43,173 nt of DNA, taken from Thermotogota bacterium ADurb.Bin062. Its GTDB lineage: Bacteria; Thermotogota; Thermotogae; MWEM01. The notes under the pieces are model-generated. The model had not been told where the DNA came from. It saw nothing but the letters and a program-made list of their open reading frames with translations, and did not search any database. The position numbers and the translations under genes were made by a program. Numbering within the stretch: the stretch's first letter is position 1; each line of letters opens with the position of its first letter. The stretch spans positions 1 through 43,173 of the forward strand of contig MWEM01000021.1 in the NCBI GenBank assembly GCA_002071085.1. Direction: 5' to 3'. Shown here piece by piece: positions 15,395 to 24,339 of this stretch.

Positions 15395-17700
15395 ATGAGA
15401 TCGTCTTTACCGAAGACCACTGGGATCCGTCAATTTATCCGTTGCACGAAACGCTTTTCGCGCAAGCGAACGGATACTTGGGGATCAGAGGGAGTTTTGA
15501 GGAAGGGTTCGCGGGGCCTTCTCCCAAAAGCGTCCGTGGAACCTATATCAACGGGTTTTATGAGAATGAAAAGATCCTTTACGGGGAGTCCGCTTTTGGA
15601 TTCGCGAAAACGAATCAGATTATGCTCCATATTCCGGATGCCACACGCCTTCGTTTGACGGTGGATGGTGAACCCGTCTTCATCGACACAGGGCGGCTAT
15701 GGGCCTACAAGCGAGTGTTGTCTCTGGCGGATGGGGTACTAACTCGAACAATGGACTGGGAGTCGCCTCTAGGAAAACGGGTTCTCTTCCGCTTTCGTCG
15801 GTTCGTATCCTTGCAGGACCCTCACCTGCTGGCGATGCATCTGACGCTGACACCGATCAACTTTTCCGGGGCGATAGAACTCGTTTCTCTCATCGACGGA
15901 AACGTCCGGAATATACAGAACGAAGATGATCCCCGTGTGGGAAGCCAGTCAGAGGGGCTTTTCTTAGAACCGATTTCATCGGCCGGCTACGCGAAAGAGG
16001 GCTTGGCCATCTCTGTGTTTCGAACGCGCCACTCGAACCTCACCTTAGGCTGTTCCATCCACCATCTGTTGTCTCGAGAACCGGCTGAGGCTCCCGAGGT
16101 CACGTGCGAGAATCGGCAAGCCGCCATCCGATATGTCCTGCTCCTCGATCCAGAGCAAGAAGCGTCGTTGACGAAATTCGCGTGCTACACCACCTCACAG
16201 GAGACGCCGGTCGAAGAGATCGACCGGTTTTTGCGGCAGAAGGGAGCCCACGCGCTCCAAGAAGGATTTGACGCGTACGCGGCTTCTCAAGGCGAAATCC
16301 TGTCCCGTTACTGGCGTGTTGCCGAGGTGAAGATTGAAAATCAGCCTGAGGTCGAGAAGGCCATGGCTCTGAATCAGTTTCACCTGTACCAATCCACGGG
16401 GAAGGACGGAAAAAGGAACGTCGCTTCGAAGGGGCTGACCGGCGAGGGATATGGGGGTCATACCTTCTGGGACACGGAGATCTATATGATCCCGTTTTTT
16501 ATTTTTCGTGAGCCAAAAATCGCCCGAAAGCTCTTGGAGTACCGCCACGGCCTTCTTCCCTTCGCTCGGGAGCGCGCGCGTACCTTGGGGCATCGACAAG
16601 GCGCCCTGTATCCGTGGCGAACGATCGCCGGAGAAGAGTGCTCTGCCTATTATCCGGCAGGCACAGCGCAGTATCATATCAATGCCGACATCGCCTACGC
16701 AATTCGGCAGTATTGGGAAGTGACTGGCGACGACGACTTCCTCGTCAAGAAAGGCGCGGAGATTCTCTTCGAAACCGCCCGGTTATGGAGCGATCTCGGG
16801 CATTTCAACCCGGAAAGGGGCGGCCAGTTCACTATCGAGGGCGTGACCGGTCCCGATGAATACACCGCCGTCGTGGACAACAACTACTACACCAACCGTA
16901 TGGCGCAGACGCACCTCTTGTTCGCCGCGCAGACGGCGGATTGGCTGGAACGGCGGTTCCCTTCGGAGTACGAGCGTCTGACACGTGTCCTGGGGATGTC
17001 GGAGGAAGAACCGCGCGATTGGCGTGAGAAAGGCCGACGGATGTATTTTCCTCCCATAGACAGTCGAGGAGTCACACCTCAAGATGACAGTTTCCTCGCC
17101 AAACGGCGATGGGATTTTTCGGGGACGCCGACGGAGAACTACCCCTTGCTGTTACACTACCACCCGCTCGTGATCTATCGGCATCAGGTCTGCAAGCAGG
17201 CGGATGTGGTGTTGACGCACCTACTGGCCGGGGAAAGGGTGAGCGTGGAGCAGAAGCGACGCGACTTCGATTACTACGAGCCCTTAACCACGCACGACTC
17301 CTCCCTTTCTCCTTGTATTTACTCGATATTGGCCTCTGAAGTCGGATATCCAAACAAAGCCCAAGACTATTTCTATCGAACCGTATTCTTAGATATGCAC
17401 GACCTCCACTGTAATACTGTGGACGGCGCGCATATGGCAGCGATGGCCGGTTCTTGGATGGCTCTGGTTTTCGGCTTCGGTGGGTTGCGAGTCAACGAAG
17501 GCAAACTTCGCTTTCACCCGACCGTTCCTCCAGCTTGGAGCGGATATGCGTTCAGATTGTACTACCGTCGCGCCATACTGGAAGTCCGCGCGCGCTTTTC
17601 AGCGGTGACCTATGAGCTGGTCGAGGGAGAAGGTATCGAACTCGTTCACCGAGAGATGCCGGTTTCCCTAACGAGCGAGAATCCGAAGCGTTCTCTATGA
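15391..17700 (+). CDS. GH65 inverting disaccharide phosphorylase (maltose/trehalose/kojibiose type)
   Basis: A 769-residue cytoplasmic enzyme that uses phosphate to split an alpha-linked glucose disaccharide into beta-glucose-1-phosphate and glucose. The domain order is GH65: N-terminal beta-sandwich (about 1-270), linker helices, (alpha/alpha)6 barrel (about 310-690) and a small C-terminal beta domain. The catalytic acid is E490 in GVTGPDEYTAVVDNNYYTN. The segment GLTGEGYGGHTFWDTEIYM precedes it. Length matches maltose and kojibiose phosphorylases. Exact specificity (maltose, trehalose, nigerose or kojibiose) is not decidable by eye. Coupling with pgmB and the nearby alpha-glucoside importer supports a catabolic role. 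A large hairpin at 17705-17734 follows. Confidence 0.92.
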   Translation: MNEIVFTEDHWDPSIYPLHETLFAQANGYLGIRGSFEEGFAGPSPKSVRGTYINGFYENEKILYGESAFGFAKTNQIMLHIPDATRLRLTVDGEPVFIDTGRLWAYKRVLSLADGVLTRTMDWESPLGKRVLFRFRRFVSLQDPHLLAMHLTLTPINFSGAIELVSLIDGNVRNIQNEDDPRVGSQSEGLFLEPISSAGYAKEGLAISVFRTRHSNLTLGCSIHHLLSREPAEAPEVTCENRQAAIRYVLLLDPEQEASLTKFACYTTSQETPVEEIDRFLRQKGAHALQEGFDAYAASQGEILSRYWRVAEVKIENQPEVEKAMALNQFHLYQSTGKDGKRNVASKGLTGEGYGGHTFWDTEIYMIPFFIFREPKIARKLLEYRHGLLPFARERARTLGHRQGALYPWRTIAGEECSAYYPAGTAQYHINADIAYAIRQYWEVTGDDDFLVKKGAEILFETARLWSDLGHFNPERGGQFTIEGVTGPDEYTAVVDNNYYTNRMAQTHLLFAAQTADWLERRFPSEYERLTRVLGMSEEEPRDWREKGRRMYFPPIDSRGVTPQDDSFLAKRRWDFSGTPTENYPLLLHYHPLVIYRHQVCKQADVVLTHLLAGERVSVEQKRRDFDYYEPLTTHDSSLSPCIYSILASEVGYPNKAQDYFYRTVFLDMHDLHCNTVDGAHMAAMAGSWMALVFGFGGLRVNEGKLRFHPTVPPAWSGYAFRLYYRRAILEVRARFSAVTYELVEGEGIELVHREMPVSLTSENPKRSL

Positions 17701-17704
17701 AATA

Positions 17705-17734
17705 AGAATAGAGGCGCCGAGGCGCCTCTATTCT
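17705..17734. terminator. Long hairpin between convergent GH65 and antiporter genes
   Basis: AGAATAGAGGCGCC (17705-17718) and GGCGCCTCTATTCT (17721-17734) are a perfect 14-bp inverted repeat with two bases between. There is no T-tract; the symmetry and convergent position suggest a bidirectional terminator. Confidence 0.7.
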
Positions 17735-17764
17735 ATGTCGTACTCTTATGAATGTCCTAACGCG

Positions 17765-19399
17765 TTAGTCCAGCGAATAGCGATTGGCGCCAAGAACCTT
17801 TGGCAGTAAGAACATCCCGCCGATAAAAATGACCAGTGCGGCGGCCCAACCGAAAATCATATTGTTCGTCAGCCCCGCGAACAGGAAGCCCACACCTGCG
17901 CAGGCGGCGATGAACACGGCATAGGGGATTTGCGTGGCTACGTGTTCGAGATGGGGGCAAGAGGCGCCGATAGAGGACAGAATCGTCGTGTCGGAGATCG
18001 GGGAACAGTGATCACCGAAGATCGCTCCCGCCAGAACGCCTCCGACGCTGATCAACGCCGCGTTCATCAACGCAGCTCCTGTCATTCCGAGGTTTTGGGC
18101 TAAGGATACGGCGATCGGCATAGTGATAGGTATCATGATCGCGAAGGTTCCCCAGCTGGTACCGGTGGAGAAGGAGATAAGGCAAGAGAGGGCGAAGACG
18201 ATCAACGGGAGCAACGCCAAGGGGAATCCTCCATTCACGACGACTTCGGACAGATAGGTGGAAAGGCCTAAACCGTCATCCGCCGGAGCATTTTTAATTA
18301 GGCTACCGATCGTCCAAGCCATCGCCAAAATAACGATCGCCGGCACCATCGATTTGATACCGTCTACGATGCCATCGGCGGCCGTTTTGATGTTCAAAAG
18401 TTTGCGGATGGCGAAATAGACGTACGTGATGAACAAGGTGGCGACAACGGCGTAGAAAAGGGCGACGGAAGCGTCCGTGTTGTTAAAGGCTTCCCCGAGG
18501 GTCATCGACCCGACGGCCTGTCCAAAGGTCGTGATCGTTTCGCCGTCGATCGCGCTCATATACGTCGTGACCGGGAAGAAGACTATGGCCAACACGATCA
18601 ACACGATGATAGGAAAGAGCATATCCATCGGTTTGGAGGCGAGTTTTCCCACCTCTTCTTCCACGTTCCCCGAGACGGGTCCGTACGTCTTTTCGTCGTA
18701 GAGCCCCTTCCCTTTTTCCGCACGCAGCTCGCTACGCAGCATAGGCCCGAAATCGCGCTTGGTGACGGCGATGAGGGCCACCATCACCAATGTCAAAATC
18801 GCGTACAGGTTAAACGGAATCGATTGGATGAAGAACGAGAATTCCGAGACCCCTAATGAGCCGAATCCGTCGGAATCTCGGACCAAGCTCATCACGGTGA
18901 CAACCCAGCTGGAAATGGGGGCTAAGATACACACTGGCGCGGCGGTCGAATCGAGGATATAAGCCAACTTCGCGCGCGACACCTTTTTTTCGTCGGATAC
19001 CGGTTTCATCACGGTTCCGATGGTCAAGGAGTTGAAGTAGTCGTCGATGAAGATCAGAAGTCCGAAAACCCACGTCAAAAGCAAGACTCCGGTTTTCGTT
19101 TTGACCTTCGACGAGGCCCATAGCCCAAACGCTCGCGCCGCCCCGGTCTTCGCCAACAGCCCGATCAAGGCGCCCAACAACGCGCAGAACAACAGGATGC
19201 GGATGTTCCATCCATCGGCTAAAGAATTCGCGATACCATCCGTGAGTTTCATGATTGCGATGATCGGATTTCCGCCCGCCAAGATCAGGGTTCCAGAGAA
19301 GATGCCCAAGAACAGAGAAAGGATGACATCTTTGCTTAGAAGCGCCAATACGATCGTGATCAAAGGCGGCAGAAGTCCCAGAATGCCATAATGCTCCAT
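17765..19399 (-). CDS. NhaC-family Na+/H+ antiporter
   Basis: A 544-residue membrane protein with 11-13 hydrophobic segments of the NhaC/ArsB-type ion transporter fold. Recognisable stretches are GLLIFIDDYFNSLTIGTVM (the acidic pair in a membrane helix), STAAPVCILAPISSW, and SFSTGTSWGTFAIMIPI near the end of the second half, followed by GDHCSPISDTT. These match NhaC-type antiporters, including malate-lactate/Na+ and amino-acid/Na+ exchangers of the same family. The ATG at 19399 follows AAGGGGGT; the frame upstream to 19597 is unrelated and runs into the repeat element. It is a single-gene unit. Likely role: sodium extrusion or pH balance, or organic anion exchange. Confidence 0.86.
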   Translation of the reverse strand: MEHYGILGLLPPLITIVLALLSKDVILSLFLGIFSGTLILAGGNPIIAIMKLTDGIANSLADGWNIRILLFCALLGALIGLLAKTGAARAFGLWASSKVKTKTGVLLLTWVFGLLIFIDDYFNSLTIGTVMKPVSDEKKVSRAKLAYILDSTAAPVCILAPISSWVVTVMSLVRDSDGFGSLGVSEFSFFIQSIPFNLYAILTLVMVALIAVTKRDFGPMLRSELRAEKGKGLYDEKTYGPVSGNVEEEVGKLASKPMDMLFPIIVLIVLAIVFFPVTTYMSAIDGETITTFGQAVGSMTLGEAFNNTDASVALFYAVVATLFITYVYFAIRKLLNIKTAADGIVDGIKSMVPAIVILAMAWTIGSLIKNAPADDGLGLSTYLSEVVVNGGFPLALLPLIVFALSCLISFSTGTSWGTFAIMIPITMPIAVSLAQNLGMTGAALMNAALISVGGVLAGAIFGDHCSPISDTTILSSIGASCPHLEHVATQIPYAVFIAACAGVGFLFAGLTNNMIFGWAAALVIFIGGMFLLPKVLGANRYSLD

Positions 19400-19471
19400 C
19401 TTACGTACCCCCTTATAGTATGAAGTGCACTGACTCTTAACCCCTGTATTCTTAAAAATGAGACTCGGCGA

Positions 19472-19519
19472 ATTATACCATTTTTTACGTTTTTCTATAT
19501 CCAAAACGTGTGGGAATAA
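19472..19519 (-). promoter_or_regulatory. Promoter of the NhaC-family gene at the left end of repeat element E
   Basis: On the minus strand TGG-TATAAT (-10 at 19477-19472) is an extended -10. The element end (TTATTC, 19519-19514) lies 36 bases upstream. The leader to the ATG is about 65 nt. Confidence 0.6.
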
Positions 19520-20228
19520 TATCGAGGCGTTCCCAGGGGGTTCACAAGAATCTTTTCTCCGTGCCCTCTGTGCCCTCAGTGTGACCCTGTTTTTCAAAAC
19601 ATGTATAAAAGCGTATCGCGCAGTTGCTGAAAGAAGAAGCGCTTACGCCGCGATGGTGCGCCTGGGAACGCCGAACTTTAGTTCGGCATGTTTTAGAAAA
19701 GTAAAAGATGGTTTCGCACAGAGAACGCAGAGAACACAATGGAAACATAAACCTGGTGTTGACTCTCGAAAACACACTTCTTCTTTGTGACCTCCGTGCC
19801 CTGCGTGTGAGCCCGGCCTTATCTTTAAGACATGCCAACTTAAAAGTTGGCGTTCCCAAGCGTATCGCGCCGTCGTGAGAAGAAGGGCCGCTTACGCCGC
19901 GATGGTGCGCCTGGGAACGCCGAACTTTAGTTCGGCATGTTTTAGAAAAGTAAAAGATGGTTTCGCACAGAGAACGCAGAGAACACAATGGAAACATAAA
20001 CCTGGTGTTGACTCTCGAAAACACACTTCTTCTTTGTGACCTCCGTGCCCTCCGTGTGAGCCCGGCCTTATCTTTAAGACATGCCAACTTAAAAGTTGGC
20101 GTTCCCAAGCGTATCGCGCCGTCGCATAAAGAAGGGGCGCTTACGCCGCGATGACTACGTGGACTAACAATCGCGCGATCGATTCTGGTCTTGTTTCTTG
20201 AGTACACCCCATAACTTGACACACATCC
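19507..20228 (+). repeat. Modular hairpin repeat element E, with a 249-bp internal tandem duplication
   Basis: The left end is GGGAATAATATCGAGG (19512-19527) and the right end CCCCATAACTTGACA (20207-20221). Each of two tandem units, offset by 249 bp (from about 19652 and 19901), contains a GCCGAACTTTAGTTCGGC hairpin, the GAGAACGCAGAGAACACA segment, a GTGACCTCCGTGCCC stretch, a GCCAACTTAAAAGTTGGC hairpin and an ATCGCGCCGTCG hairpin. The units differ at only a few bases. No gene is credible here; the frame at 19542-20222 merely translates the duplicated repeat. Confidence 0.85.
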
Positions 20229-20261
20229 CTTCTGAAGCCCGCCATACCTTTATGGTATAAT
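20216..20261 (+). promoter_or_regulatory. Promoter of the 11-gene operon at the right end of repeat element E
   Basis: TTGACA (20216-20221) is followed after 34 bases by TGG-TATAAT (-10 at 20256-20261), an extended -10. The leader to the GTG at 20318 is about 50 nt and has no obvious terminator. Confidence 0.62.
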
Positions 20262-20317
20262 ACCGCAAGGCTTATACAAAGGCACAGGCAGTTCTTTTTC
20301 GTCAGGGGGCGCGGTGT

Positions 20318-22027
20318 GTGAACGACTATTTGCTTCGGTATCAAGAATGGCTTGAAAAGAGCGCGGGTTGGGTTCGCGAGGATTTGGAATCGTTGAAGTT
20401 CTTACCCTCCCGGGACTTCGAAGAGCAGCTTCGCGAGCGGTTTGGCCTTCTCGCCGACTTCGGCACGGGCGGGATTCGGCAGATCGTTCGCGCCGGCACG
20501 AACGGGCTGAATGACCCCTGGGTCATACGGGTTTCTTTGGGGCTTTCTCGGATGGTGAAAAGCGCGATCATCGCCTATGACACCAGGCACCGTTCGCGCT
20601 ATTTCGCTTTGCTGGCCGCTAGGACCTTGGCGGCGCAAGGAGTCAGAGTTCTCGTGTTCGACGAGCCGGCGCCGACGCCTGTCCTTTCTTTCGCCATCAG
20701 ACGGTTGAAAACCCAGTCGGGCTTGGTCATCACCGCCAGCCATAACGAACCGGCGTACAACGGCATCAAGGTCTACGATAATCGTGGGGTGCAAATGGTC
20801 CCGAGCCGGATTGAAACCCTAAAAACGCATCTCGAGTCCTTCGGTTTCTTCGAGAGAGTCCCGGAAGCCTATGCCTACGACTTCCTCGGGGAGGAGATCA
20901 AAACCGAATACCTGAAAGAGGTGAGCCGGGAAAACGCGCCGTTCGACCTACCCGACGGGCGAAGGCATCTGATTTTGTACACGCCGTTGCACGGAACGGG
21001 CGGCGCCTACATTCCTCCCCTGCTGGATCGCTTCGGTTTCGATTGCCGAGTGGTCGAGAAACAGAGTCGGGCGGATCCCACCTTCTCCACGGTGAGATAT
21101 CCGAATCCGGAGGATCCGGAGGCTTTCGGGTTGGCGCTTACACAAGCCAAAGGCATGCACCCGATGCCGGAAATGATCTTGGCGACCGATCCCGATGCCG
21201 ACAGAATCGGGGTCTACCTTTTAGAGAACGATTCCTACCGCCCCTTAAGCGGGAACGAGATCGGGTTGCTCCTGACCGATTTTTTAGTGCGCGCCACGCC
21301 CACCCACCCCGAAAGAACTGAAGACCGAACCCGAGTCCTCCTCAAAACCATCGTGACGTCGGACAGCGTGAAACCCTACGCGCTCAAGAACCGTATAGAG
21401 GTGATCGAAACGCTGACCGGTTTCAAGTTCCTGGGAGATCGAATAGAAGCCATAAACGGCGAAAACAAGGAATTTTTGGCCGCTTACGAAGAGAGCTACG
21501 GCTTTTTGCACGGAGATCACGCCCGGGACAAAGACGCCCTTTCCACCGCGCTCCTGTTAGGCTTGCTGTTGAGGAACCTGGGGAGCGCGTCGAGAATGAT
21601 AGATCGACTGCAGGAAATCTATCGAGAATTCGGTTTCTATCGTGATAGCGCGGAGACACAGCGATTCGAGGGGTCGGAAGGTGCCCGTCGGATCGAAGAG
21701 TTTATGAGTGCTCTGCGAGCGGCCGACCCACATCGTTTGTTTTCATTGCCCGTGGAAGCGGTCAGAGACTATAACGTGGAGGTCGACCCCCTATGGAGGG
21801 CGGACGTGTTTCTCGTCCGGTTCAATCAGGGGATGAAGGCGATCTTTCGCCCTTCCGGAACCGAAACGAAGCTCAAGATCTATTTGTCCGCTGTTGGAAA
21901 AACCCAGGAAGAATGCGAAGGGCGCTACCACACCCTTAAAACCGAGATCACCCGGGCCGCTTCCGGGATGTTGGCATCCCTGACAACGGCTGACCCCTCA
22001 TTAAAAGACCAGCAGAATCGGGAGTAA
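20318..22027 (+). CDS. Phosphohexose mutase (alpha-phosphoglucomutase/phosphomannomutase)
   Basis: A 569-residue cytoplasmic enzyme of the alpha-D-phosphohexomutase superfamily that interconverts sugar-1- and sugar-6-phosphates. It has four domains. The phosphoserine loop is GLVITASHN with S141. The metal loop is ATDPDADRIG (D291, D293, D295). The sugar loop lies around EESYGFLHGDHARDKD, and the phosphate-binding loop is FRPSGTETKLKIY near the end. Length and motifs match the PgcA/ManB-like group that acts on glucose phosphates. The start is GTG, in the context GGGGGCGCGGTGTGTG. It heads a long same-strand run of 11 genes with very short gaps. Confidence 0.9.
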   Translation: MNDYLLRYQEWLEKSAGWVREDLESLKFLPSRDFEEQLRERFGLLADFGTGGIRQIVRAGTNGLNDPWVIRVSLGLSRMVKSAIIAYDTRHRSRYFALLAARTLAAQGVRVLVFDEPAPTPVLSFAIRRLKTQSGLVITASHNEPAYNGIKVYDNRGVQMVPSRIETLKTHLESFGFFERVPEAYAYDFLGEEIKTEYLKEVSRENAPFDLPDGRRHLILYTPLHGTGGAYIPPLLDRFGFDCRVVEKQSRADPTFSTVRYPNPEDPEAFGLALTQAKGMHPMPEMILATDPDADRIGVYLLENDSYRPLSGNEIGLLLTDFLVRATPTHPERTEDRTRVLLKTIVTSDSVKPYALKNRIEVIETLTGFKFLGDRIEAINGENKEFLAAYEESYGFLHGDHARDKDALSTALLLGLLLRNLGSASRMIDRLQEIYREFGFYRDSAETQRFEGSEGARRIEEFMSALRAADPHRLFSLPVEAVRDYNVEVDPLWRADVFLVRFNQGMKAIFRPSGTETKLKIYLSAVGKTQEECEGRYHTLKTEITRAASGMLASLTTADPSLKDQQNRE

Positions 22028-22034
22028 TCGGCGA

Positions 22035-22580
22035 ATGGAAATTAAAAGAGAATCGATCGAAGTGCTCTATGACCGACAGACGATCCAGAATAGGGTCGCT
22101 GAACTCGGGAGGGAAATCGCGCGGGATTACGCGCCTGTGACCGATACTTTGTATATGGTCTGCGTGTTGAAAGGGTCGACCCACTTCTTTTCCGACCTTC
22201 TGCTGAATATTCCTATTGACGTTCATTATATGTTCATTCAGATAGCCAGTTACACCGGCTCTTCCTCTACCGGACAAATCGTGGTAAAATCTTGGATTGA
22301 AGAGTCGGTGCAAGGGAAACACGTCATCGTGGTGGAAGACATATTGGACTCGGGAAAGACGCTGAAGTACGTCCTGAATTACTTGTCCAAGTATCACCCA
22401 GAAACTTTGGAGGTGGCGACCCTGGTCGACAAAGTATCCAAAGACCATTACGGGATAAAAGCCAAATACGTGGGGTTCAACGCTCCAGACTACTTTTTGC
22501 TGGGGTACGGGCTCGATTACAATCAACGATTCCGGAACCTTCCCTTCATCGGATACGTTAGGCATGACGTGGAAACGTAG
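22035..22580 (+). CDS. hpt: Hypoxanthine phosphoribosyltransferase
   Basis: A 181-residue cytoplasmic purine salvage enzyme that makes IMP or GMP from hypoxanthine or guanine and PRPP. The PRPP-binding motif is VIVVEDILDSGKTL (about 97-110). The N-terminal VCVLKGSTHFFSDL is the pyrophosphate loop region, and GFNAPDYFLLGYGLDY is the purine-binding end typical of the bacterial enzymes. Length is normal. It starts seven bases after the mutase gene, and its last 17 bases overlap the following small membrane gene. Confidence 0.95.
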   Translation: MEIKRESIEVLYDRQTIQNRVAELGREIARDYAPVTDTLYMVCVLKGSTHFFSDLLLNIPIDVHYMFIQIASYTGSSSTGQIVVKSWIEESVQGKHVIVVEDILDSGKTLKYVLNYLSKYHPETLEVATLVDKVSKDHYGIKAKYVGFNAPDYFLLGYGLDYNQRFRNLPFIGYVRHDVET

Positions 22581-22848
22581 CGGTGTCCTCATCCTGCTGA
22601 CCGTTTTCGTTCTCTTCGTCTTTTCCGTGTCATTTCTGTGGTACTTGGACGATGTTCAAAGCCAAGAAAACCTGCTCGTTTCGATGGAAATCGCAAAATG
22701 GCGTTCGCTTTTTTCTTTGCAGTTGTATATAAGAGTGGGAGAGCTATATAGACAAGGCCTGTTGTCAAACTGCGATTCTGAGATCGCGATTAACGGACAT
22801 ACCATCACAGTCACTCCGAAAGGCGTGTTGTTCGTGAAAGGAGAATAA
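22564..22848 (+). CDS. Small single-pass membrane protein of unknown function
   Basis: A 94-residue protein with one N-terminal membrane helix (about residues 7-27, VLILLTVFVLFVFSVSFLW) preceded by a basic start. A short helical region follows, then a beta-like tail (EIAINGHTITVTPKGVLFVKGE). The layout resembles a minor pseudopilin or an anchored regulatory subunit, but there is no prepilin cleavage motif. It overlaps hpt by 17 bases and ends three bases before hslU, the position where hslV often lies in other bacteria. The proximity of dprA would suit a competence pilus component, but this is speculation. Confidence 0.6.
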   Translation: MTWKRSGVLILLTVFVLFVFSVSFLWYLDDVQSQENLLVSMEIAKWRSLFSLQLYIRVGELYRQGLLSNCDSEIAINGHTITVTPKGVLFVKGE

Positions 22849-22851
22849 ACG

Positions 22852-24327
22852 GTGTCGGATGAGATCGTTTCGAAAGAGCCTATCCCGAACCGAACGGATT
22901 CGATGACGCCCAAGAGCATCGTGGCGATTTTGGACAAGTATATCGTGGGTCAAACGGCTGCCAAAAAGGCCGTGGCGATCGCATTGCGCAATCGGATTCG
23001 CCGTCAAAAACTACTCGATCCTTTGAGGAAAGAGGTCATTCCGAAAAATATACTCATGATAGGCCCCACGGGTGTCGGAAAAACCGAGATCGCCAGGAGA
23101 CTGGCCTTTCTTTCCGGGTCTCCGTTTGTGAAGGTGGAGGCCACGAAGTTTACCGAAGTGGGTTACGTGGGGCGGAGCGTAGACTCGATGGTTCGAGAGC
23201 TGGTGGAATCTGCGATCAACTTTCTGAAAAAGGAAGAGATGCAGAAGGTGGTGGCTCTGGCGCAAAAAGAGGTGGAGAAGATCATCCTCAACGCGATCAC
23301 GAAAACGTCCGTCAAGCAACCGGAAAAGAAACTCGGGGACTTCTTCAGCCGTTTTTTGGATTCGAAAATTACGATGGAGTCCTTCGGAGACCGCGACAGA
23401 CAGACGAGTCAGAAAGCGGAAACCTTCGAGGAGGATACGCCGCCCCCACACCCGATGGACCTCGCCGAACGCTATCGTCACGGCGAGTTGGATGACCAGT
23501 TCATCGATATCGAGATCGAAAAGGCTCAGCAACCCCCCCTCGGCGTGATGGGTCTCGGAGGGGATATGAGCGATCTGGAAATCGATTTGCAGGGCGTTTT
23601 GAGCAATCTGATGCCACCTAAAAAAATAAAAAAGCGGATGACCGTCGCCCAAGCCCGAAAAATCTTGATGCCTATAGAATCGGAGAAGTTGATTGACACC
23701 GATAAAATCACCTCCGACGCCTTGGAGTTGGCCCAAAATGACGGGATCATCTTTATCGACGAGATGGACAAAATCGCTTCCTCCTCGAAGTCGGTTTCGG
23801 GGCCGGACGTGTCCCGAGAGGGCGTTCAGCGAGACTTGCTCCCGATAATAGACGGCACGACCGTGATGACCAAGTACGGTATCGTGCGTACGGATCATAT
23901 CTTGTTTATCGCTGCCGGAGCGTTTCACATCTCGAAACCGTCCGATCTCATTCCCGAAATGCAGGGACGGTTTCCCATCCGAGTCGAATTGGACCCCCTG
24001 ACCGAGCGGGATTTCGAGAGGATCTTGCTGGAACCGGAATGTTCCTTGGTGAAACAGTACAAAGCTTTGCTCGAAACAGACGGCGTGACCCTCGTTTTCG
24101 ACGATACGGGAATACACGAGATCGCGCACCTTTCTTTCGAGCTCAACGAACGGTTGGAAAACATCGGCGCGAGAAGGCTATACACGGTTCTAGAAAAGGT
24201 TTTGGAAGAGATATCATATGACGCGCCGGATACCGATAACACCTATAGGATGATAGACGGAGACTACGTCCGTTCGGTTATGAGCCCGATCGTCTCCGAC
24301 CAGGATCTCTCATCCTACATTTTGTAA
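22852..24327 (+). CDS. hslU: HslU (ClpY) ATPase of the HslUV protease
   Basis: A 491-residue AAA+ unfoldase that feeds proteins to the HslV peptidase. It begins with an unusual 17-residue extension, then MTPKSIVAILDKYIVGQ. Walker A is GPTGVGKT (71-78), the pore loop is GYVGRSVDS (104-112), the intermediate I-domain covers about 115-265, Walker B is GIIFIDEMDK (298-307), and sensor elements follow. The C-terminus SYIL matches the conserved tail that inserts into HslV. The GTG at 22852 has GAAAGGAG nine bases upstream. All key motifs are intact, but no hslV is adjacent or anywhere else in the window. Confidence 0.95.
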   Translation: MSDEIVSKEPIPNRTDSMTPKSIVAILDKYIVGQTAAKKAVAIALRNRIRRQKLLDPLRKEVIPKNILMIGPTGVGKTEIARRLAFLSGSPFVKVEATKFTEVGYVGRSVDSMVRELVESAINFLKKEEMQKVVALAQKEVEKIILNAITKTSVKQPEKKLGDFFSRFLDSKITMESFGDRDRQTSQKAETFEEDTPPPHPMDLAERYRHGELDDQFIDIEIEKAQQPPLGVMGLGGDMSDLEIDLQGVLSNLMPPKKIKKRMTVAQARKILMPIESEKLIDTDKITSDALELAQNDGIIFIDEMDKIASSSKSVSGPDVSREGVQRDLLPIIDGTTVMTKYGIVRTDHILFIAAGAFHISKPSDLIPEMQGRFPIRVELDPLTERDFERILLEPECSLVKQYKALLETDGVTLVFDDTGIHEIAHLSFELNERLENIGARRLYTVLEKVLEEISYDAPDTDNTYRMIDGDYVRSVMSPIVSDQDLSSYIL

Positions 24328-24339
24328 AGGGGATAACCC

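Noticed and set aside
19542..20222. 226-residue minus-strand open frame with an internally repeated protein sequence
   Set aside because: It only translates the 249-bp tandem duplication in repeat element E. It lacks a ribosome site, and similar frames appear in every element in several reading frames.
22564..22848. Calling the 94-residue gene a prepilin or hslV
   Set aside because: It lacks the prepilin peptidase site and the HslV N-terminal Thr nucleophile region; it has a single membrane helix and a short tail only.
23011..24129. 372-residue minus-strand frame opposite hslU
   Set aside because: An antisense shadow of a conserved gene with no ribosome site or family features.
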